From: SIG588 sp045599305
Lineage (GTDB): Bacteria > Bacillota > Clostridia > Oscillospirales > Acutalibacteraceae
DNA: 9,415 nucleotides
Assembly (NCBI GenBank): GCA_045599305.1
Contig: JAZRVU010000057.1
Coordinates: 1 to 9,415 of the forward strand
Direction: 5' to 3'
The translations under genes and the position numbers were made by a program. Each line of letters starts with the position of its first letter. The first letter of the stretch is position 1. This document shows, piece by piece, positions 5,778-9,415 of this stretch. The notes beneath the pieces are model-generated. The model was not told where the DNA came from, did no database searches, and was given only the letters and a program-made list of their open reading frames with translations.

Positions 5778-7592
5778 TCACCCGTTTTCGGGGGGCTGAT
5801 AGGGGAACGGACAGGTTTCTGCTTCCCCGGCGGTGGGGATGGAGCGGGCCGCGCCCGCGCGCGAGACGGTGATGGCCGCCGCTTTACAGGCGCGCTCCAG
5901 CGAGGCGGCGGGGGTCATTCCGGCGGCGAGCCCCGCAACGAAGAAGCCGGTCACGGTGTCGCCCGCGGCGGTGGTGTCCACCGTGGGGGCACGGTAGATG
6001 CCGTGGCACACGGTGCCGTTTTCGTCGCGGTAGACGGCGCCGTCGCCGCCCAGCGTGAGCAGCACGCGGGTGGCGGGGAAGCGGGCGCGCAGTCCGTCAA
6101 GGATGCGTGTCGGCTGTGTCTCGCCGGTGAGGGCGGCGCCCTCCACCTCGTTCAGGATAAGCAGCGATACCAACTCCAACGGGTAGTCGGCCAGTTCGGG
6201 GGTGATGGGCGAGGGGTTGAACACCACCGTCATCCCGCGGGCGGCACCCGCACGGATGGCCTCGTCCACCTGCGAGGTCTCGTTTTGCAGGATGAGGTAG
6301 TCCCCCGCGCCGAAGTCCGCTAGACACCGCGCCACATCGGCGGCGTCGGCTTCGCGGTTGCTGCCGGGGAACAGCAGGATGCAGTTCTGCCCGGTGCGGT
6401 CGACCTGGATGATGGCGTGGCCGTTGGGGCCCTCGCTCTGCCGCACCAGCCGGACATCCACGCCGTTTTCGGCCAGCAGATCGGTCAGCATCCCGCCATC
6501 GCGGCCGATGACACCGGCGTGGAAGACGGTGCCGCCCGCCCGTGCCGCGGCGATGGACTGGTTGAGCCCCTTGCCGCCGCAGTTGACGGAGAGGCTGTCG
6601 GAGGAAAGCGTCTCCCCCGCCGCCACGAAGTGGTCGACGGCGTAGACGTAGTCGAGATTGAGGGAACCGAAGTTCACGGTGCGCGGCGCGGAGGGGGCCT
6701 TGGAGGCGACGCGGTCGTTGATCGCCCGCTGATACCACTCGTCCGGCTGTGTCTTCACCACATAGCGGTGGGGACCTGCCGGGTCGGGGGCGAAATGGTT
6801 GGCGCCGTCCGCCGCATCCACGGTAGCGCGGCCGGTCACCGCGGTGTAGCCCGCGGCGGCGAGATCGCCCGTCACGGCGAGCAGCGCCGTCATCGGATCC
6901 CACGACGAGCGGCCGTCCGGCATGCCGTAGTCACACATCACGCCGAAAAGCGGGTCGTCCCTGTCCAGTCCGCCGCCGGTGAGCACCGAGTGCCCCACCT
7001 CCCAGCCGAGGAAGGTGACCGGCACGGGGCAGTCGCGGCAAAAGGCGTGTCCCGCCACACGGACGGTGTCGTTGAGGGCGACATTGTGCTCACAGGCGCC
7101 GTCCTCGTCCCATTTGCCCGCCATCGCCCACACATGAGCGACGCTTTGCCGGAACAGGTCTTCCCCCGAAAGGGGCGAAATGTCGTCGGGGGCGCTGTGC
7201 AGAGCGGCCACCGTCGCCTGCAAAAAACCGATCTCGAGCAGTTCCATCTGCTCACCCGCCTCGTTGGCCGCGGCCAGCAGGCGGCGGTAAAACCGCACCG
7301 GGTCTTCGGCGTCGGCGTTGGTCACATCGGGGGCGGCGGCCGCCAGCCGGGGCTGATAGCGCGGCACACCGGCAAAACCCACCGCCGTGCGGTCGAGCGC
7401 GAGCGGGATGTCCCCCATCCCCTCCGCCTGCAGCAGTGCGGTCAGCGAGGCGACCGAATCCTCCATGCAGGCGTTGATGCAGATGCCGCAGAGGTCGATC
7501 TCCCCCGCTTTGGCGGCGCGCGCCAGCAGGCGGATCGCCACCGCGTCGTCGCAGTCCGACCACCAGTCGGTGCCGAGGATCAAATGTTTCAT
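5778..7592 (-). CDS. Nucleoside hydrolase-ribokinase fusion
   Basis: Predicted 604-residue two-domain cytoplasmic enzyme. Residues 1 to about 300 are a divergent nucleoside hydrolase: an aspartate cluster GTDWWSDCDDA (D9, D13, D15, D16) where the family binds calcium, EIGFLQATVAALHS (120-133) in place of the GPLTN helix, E168 and N170 in EHN, and D232 in WDPMTALLAV. Residues about 304-604 are a full ribokinase: GSLNLD (309-314), NCGGKGLNQ (337-345), GQNCILLFPGSN (401-412), the NEVE magnesium motif (481-484), LGGDGAV (514-520), DTTAAGD with catalytic base D545, and SRAGAARSIPT (577-587). Together they would cleave a nucleoside and phosphorylate the freed ribose. The ATG overlaps the stop of the glycosylase gene (ATGA), so the two are probably coupled. 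The hydrolase half departs from the textbook motif, so its substrate is less sure than the kinase half. Confidence 0.92.
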   Translation of the reverse strand: MKHLILGTDWWSDCDDAVAIRLLARAAKAGEIDLCGICINACMEDSVASLTALLQAEGMGDIPLALDRTAVGFAGVPRYQPRLAAAAPDVTNADAEDPVRFYRRLLAAANEAGEQMELLEIGFLQATVAALHSAPDDISPLSGEDLFRQSVAHVWAMAGKWDEDGACEHNVALNDTVRVAGHAFCRDCPVPVTFLGWEVGHSVLTGGGLDRDDPLFGVMCDYGMPDGRSSWDPMTALLAVTGDLAAAGYTAVTGRATVDAADGANHFAPDPAGPHRYVVKTQPDEWYQRAINDRVASKAPSAPRTVNFGSLNLDYVYAVDHFVAAGETLSSDSLSVNCGGKGLNQSIAAARAGGTVFHAGVIGRDGGMLTDLLAENGVDVRLVRQSEGPNGHAIIQVDRTGQNCILLFPGSNREADAADVARCLADFGAGDYLILQNETSQVDEAIRAGAARGMTVVFNPSPITPELADYPLELVSLLILNEVEGAALTGETQPTRILDGLRARFPATRVLLTLGGDGAVYRDENGTVCHGIYRAPTVDTTAAGDTVTGFFVAGLAAGMTPAASLERACKAAAITVSRAGAARSIPTAGEAETCPFPYQPPENG

Positions 7593-8194
7593 ACGATCAA
7601 GTCCTCCCCATCGTCAAACCATAATTCGGTGTGGTCGCACACCACGCCGATCTTGTCGCGCAGCGCCAGCAGGTCGGCAAAGGCGTCCGGCTTCTGATTG
7701 GGGTTGCGCAGCAGGGCGGCCGGGTGCAGGGTGGCCATCATAAGAGTGCCGTTTTTGTTGAAGAACTGCCCGTGCTGGCGGGTGACCTTGAAATCCGGGT
7801 CGATCAGCCGGCAGGCGGCCACCCGACCGAGGCAGACGATGATCTTCGGGCGCAGCAGCGCCACCTGACGCCGCAGCCAGCCGATGCAGGCCTCCTGCTC
7901 CTCGGGCAGCGGGTCGCGGTTCTGCGGCGGGCGGCACTTGACCATGTTGGCAATGTAGATGTTATGCTCCCGCGACAGCCCGACGGCCGCCAGCATGGTG
8001 TCCAGCAGTTTTCCCGCGCGCCCCACAAAGGGTTCGCCCTGCTCGTCCTCGTTGGCGCCGGGCCCCTCCCCGATGAAGAGGACCTCGGCGTTTTGCACCC
8101 CCACGCCGAACACCACGTTCTGACGGGTGGCGGCCAGCGCACAGCCGGTGCAGGTGCGGCAGCGTGCCTCCAATTCTTCCCATGTCTCGGTCAC
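7589..8194 (-). CDS. Family 4 uracil-DNA glycosylase, 4Fe-4S type
   Basis: Predicted 201-residue DNA repair enzyme that removes uracil arising from cytosine deamination or dUTP incorporation. Iron-sulfur ligands are visible as C15 and C18 (TCTGC), C87 (VKCRPP) and C103 (EACIGWL), matching the family 4 spacing. The active-site loop GEGPGANEDEQGEPFVGRAG (42-61) and the DNA-intercalation motif HPAALLRNP (157-165) are intact. The frame is open far upstream, but that stretch is antisense to the divergent gene. The GTG at 8194 is chosen because AAGGAG (8208-8203) lies 8 bases before it and the protein then has the family's normal N-terminus and length. Its stop overlaps the ATG of the nucleoside hydrolase-ribokinase gene. 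I could not find a convincing promoter on this strand. Confidence 0.95.
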   Translation of the reverse strand: MTETWEELEARCRTCTGCALAATRQNVVFGVGVQNAEVLFIGEGPGANEDEQGEPFVGRAGKLLDTMLAAVGLSREHNIYIANMVKCRPPQNRDPLPEEQEACIGWLRRQVALLRPKIIVCLGRVAACRLIDPDFKVTRQHGQFFNKNGTLMMATLHPAALLRNPNQKPDAFADLLALRDKIGVVCDHTELWFDDGEDLIV

Positions 8195-8202
8195 AGCGAT
8201 CG

Positions 8203-8208
8203 CTCCTT
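8203..8208 (-). promoter_or_regulatory. Shine-Dalgarno site fixing the GTG start of the glycosylase
   Basis: The minus strand reads AAGGAG, 8 bases before the GTG at 8194. It is decisive because the frame stays open for over 700 more bases upstream, through DNA that codes on the other strand. Confidence 0.8.
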
Positions 8209-8228
8209 TTTTGAAAATCAAGATGATT

Positions 8229-8262
8229 ACCCCTTGCAAAAATCGGAAAAGGGGTTTAAAAT
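8229..8262 (+). promoter_or_regulatory. pduL-type gene promoter with candidate operator
   Basis: TTGCAA (8234-8239), 17 bases and TAAAAT (8257-8262) make a good vegetative promoter for the plus-strand phosphotransacylase, with transcription starting near 8269. An inverted repeat ACCCCTT (8229-8235) and AAGGGGT (8249-8255) embraces the -35 and most of the spacer, a typical repressor position. The -35 hexamer is itself palindromic, but no decent -10 lies at the right distance on the minus strand. Confidence 0.65.
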
Positions 8263-8296
8263 AGAAGAAAACATAGATGTTTAAGGAGTGTTTATC

Positions 8297-8866
8297 ATGT
8301 CGAAACCCATTCTGGTCGAAACCTCTGCCCGCCACGTCCATGTGACGGCGGCCGATCTCGAAACCCTGTTCGGTGCGGGCTATGCCCTGACCCCGAAGAA
8401 GGATCTCTCCCAGCCCGGTCAGTTCGCCTGCGAGGAGCGGGTGGACATCGTGGGTCCCAAGCGCACCCTTTCGGGCGTTTCCATCCTCGGCCCGGTGCGC
8501 CCCGCGACGCAGGTCGAGCTCTCTCTCACCGACGCCCGCTCCATCGGCGTGGCCGCCCCCGTGCGCGAATCCGGTGACATCGCCGGCTCCGGTGCCTGCA
8601 AGATCGTCGGGCCCAAGGGCGAGGTCGAGATCACCGAAGGCGTCATCGCCGCCAAGCGCCACATCCACATGACTCCGGCCGACGCGGCCGAATACGGCGT
8701 GGAAGACAAGCAGATCGTCTGTGTCAAGGTGGAGAGCGACGGCCGTTCCCTCGTCTTCGGCGACGTGGTGGTGCGTGTGAGCCCGAAGTTCTCGCTGGCC
8801 ATGCACATCGACACCGACGAGTCCAACGCGGCCGGCGGTGTGAAGGAAGGCACCATAATCAAATAA
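8297..8866 (+). CDS. pduL: PduL-type phosphate acyltransferase (acetyl/propionyl-CoA)
   Basis: Predicted 189-residue zinc enzyme that interconverts acyl-CoA and acyl phosphate, feeding ATP formation through an acetate/propionate kinase. It has the two PduL halves with their metal-binding histidines: H13 and H15 in ARHVHVT, H122 and H124 in AKRHIHMT, plus H170 in LAMHIDTDESNAA. PVRESGDIAGSG (88-99) fits the phosphate/CoA region. The protein begins almost directly with the first domain and has no N-terminal amphipathic encapsulation helix. No microcompartment shell gene is nearby, so it is probably the soluble housekeeping phosphotransacetylase that replaces Pta in many Clostridia. The ATG at 8297 follows aaggag (8283-8288) by 8 bases; a GTG at 8288 overlaps that site and is rejected. 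It is transcribed divergently from the glycosylase gene and appears to be alone. Confidence 0.93.
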   Translation: MSKPILVETSARHVHVTAADLETLFGAGYALTPKKDLSQPGQFACEERVDIVGPKRTLSGVSILGPVRPATQVELSLTDARSIGVAAPVRESGDIAGSGACKIVGPKGEVEITEGVIAAKRHIHMTPADAAEYGVEDKQIVCVKVESDGRSLVFGDVVVRVSPKFSLAMHIDTDESNAAGGVKEGTIIK

Positions 8867-8870
8867 TATA

Positions 8871-8888
8871 CCAAAAACGGCTTTTTGG
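8871..8888 (+). terminator. Small hairpin after the pduL-type gene
   Basis: CCAAAAA (8871-8877) and TTTTTGG (8882-8888) pair around a 4-base loop immediately after the stop codon. The stem is mostly A-T and lacks a following T run, so it is a weak terminator at best. It may protect the 3' end of the messenger. Confidence 0.35.
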
Positions 8889-8895
8889 CAATAGG

Positions 8896-8951
8896 AAAAC
8901 CGCAAAAAAAGCGTCTACCGATCAGGTGATCGGCAGACGCTTTTCGGTTTT
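8896..8951. terminator. Strong two-way terminator between pduL and the SLOG-like gene
   Basis: The core stem 8907-8916 with 8935-8944, one A-C mismatch, then 8918-8923 with 8928-8933 closing a 4-base loop. An outer arm AAAACCG (8896-8902) pairs with CGGTTTT (8945-8951). On the minus strand the stem runs into seven T (complement of 8904-8910), and on the plus strand into TTTTCGGTTTT. It lies between two convergent genes and should serve both. Confidence 0.85.
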
Positions 8952-8967
8952 AAGGCGACCCCGCGTA

Positions 8968-9415
8968 TTACGTCCGCAGGGAAACGAGATTGATGATCGG
9001 CTTTTTCTTTTGCAGGGCATATGCATACGCCACCGCCGTGCCGCTTGGCGGCGGATCGTCTTTTCGGTGGCCGCGGCGGGCGGGCAGATACGCTTCATCA
9101 TAGTAAAAAACGCAGACATCGCTCTCCCGGATCATGGCTTGATTGCGTTCGACATAGCCCGCCCGTCCGGCGCCGCCGACCCCTTTCGGGCAGACACATT
9201 CCTCAAACCCCGTGATCAAAAACGACATGGTGTAGTCATCGGCATCCTCATAATCCTTGCGAAAGCGGATGCGGCGGATGGCGGGGTGTTTTTCTTTCAG
9301 TTGCGTCACCGTTTCGTAGCACAAGTCGTTGAATGCCGAATGATCCCCGAAAATAAAGTTGACGGTGCCGCCCTCGATCAGTTTGATCAGAACGTCCCGC
9401 AGCCGTTCCCGCAGT
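8968..9415 (-). CDS. SLOG/DUF1273-like protein, 5' end outside the window
   Basis: The 148 C-terminal codons of a larger gene that enters from the right edge. An apparent start at 9324 is a TTG inside the frame; the frame stays open with sensible coding to the edge and no ATG, GTG or TTG earlier, so the true start is outside. Visible parts are LIEGGTVNFIFGDHSAFNDLC, comparable to the strand-glycine-loop region of DUF1273/YpsA-type SLOG proteins; YVERNQAMIRESDVCVFYYDE, like the family's YxxRNxxMxxxSDxxIAxYD segment; and SGTAVAYAYALQKKKPIIN, like the closing GGTxxAxxYAxxxxxPI segment. This supports a Rossmann-type nucleotide-ligand binding protein of unknown role. The missing N-terminus, where a CFTGHR-type motif would be expected, would settle it. 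Confidence 0.7.
   Translation of the reverse strand, partial: LRERLRDVLIKLIEGGTVNFIFGDHSAFNDLCYETVTQLKEKHPAIRRIRFRKDYEDADDYTMSFLITGFEECVCPKGVGGAGRAGYVERNQAMIRESDVCVFYYDEAYLPARRGHRKDDPPPSGTAVAYAYALQKKKPIINLVSLRT

Noticed and set aside
5760..5800. Terminator after the nucleoside hydrolase-ribokinase gene
   Set aside because: C- and G-runs around the stop could pair for about 4 bp, but no T run follows on the minus strand.
6417..7697. 426-codon plus-strand frame antisense to the nucleoside hydrolase-ribokinase gene
   Set aside because: It is histidine-, arginine- and glycine-rich without motifs, and crosses two real genes on the other strand.
8195..8905. Long N-terminal extension of the glycosylase frame
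   Set aside because: It is antisense to the pduL-type gene and its promoter; a strong Shine-Dalgarno before the GTG at 8194 gives a protein of normal family length.

Overview
The window reads as chromosomal housekeeping DNA from a GC-rich member of the Clostridia (Bacillota), probably of the gut Oscillospiraceae/Ruminococcaceae type. This is inferred from purine-rich Shine-Dalgarno sites (aggaggtg, ggaggtgg, aaggag) at most genes, TTGnnn-N17-TAnnnT promoters with TGTGn extended -10 motifs, intrinsic terminators with T runs, and the gene set (DAP decarboxylase, PduL-type phosphotransacylase, family 43 glycosidase, family 4 uracil-DNA glycosylase, oligopeptide-binding lipoprotein). I see no rRNA, tRNA, insertion sequence, phage or CRISPR element. 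Long antisense reading frames occur throughout and are GC-rich shadows.

Left part (1-1780): a 120-residue SLOG-fold protein is followed by a family 43 glycoside hydrolase on the same strand. The hydrolase appears to have its own promoter inside the 3' end of the SLOG gene, and an inverted repeat overlaps its -10 and predicted start site. A terminator shared with the convergent lysA gene closes this part.

Middle part (1777-5756, minus strand): lysA (lysine biosynthesis) has a clear promoter of its own. Upstream of it lies a two-gene unit, an SGNH/GDSL esterase followed by an oligopeptide-binding-type lipoprotein that starts in a GTGA overlap. No transporter permease or ATPase genes accompany the lipoprotein.

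Right-middle part (5778-8194, minus strand): a 4Fe-4S uracil-DNA glycosylase overlaps by ATGA a 604-residue two-domain protein. Its N-terminal half is a divergent nucleoside hydrolase and its C-terminal half a ribokinase (PfkB family). Together they would convert a nucleoside to free base plus ribose 5-phosphate in one polypeptide. This fusion is the most interesting item in the window.

Right part (8234-9415): a short PduL-type phosphotransacylase, lacking a microcompartment-targeting extension, is transcribed divergently from the glycosylase. It ends at a strong two-way hairpin facing a second SLOG-like gene that runs off the right edge. SLOG-type genes therefore lie at both ends of the window.
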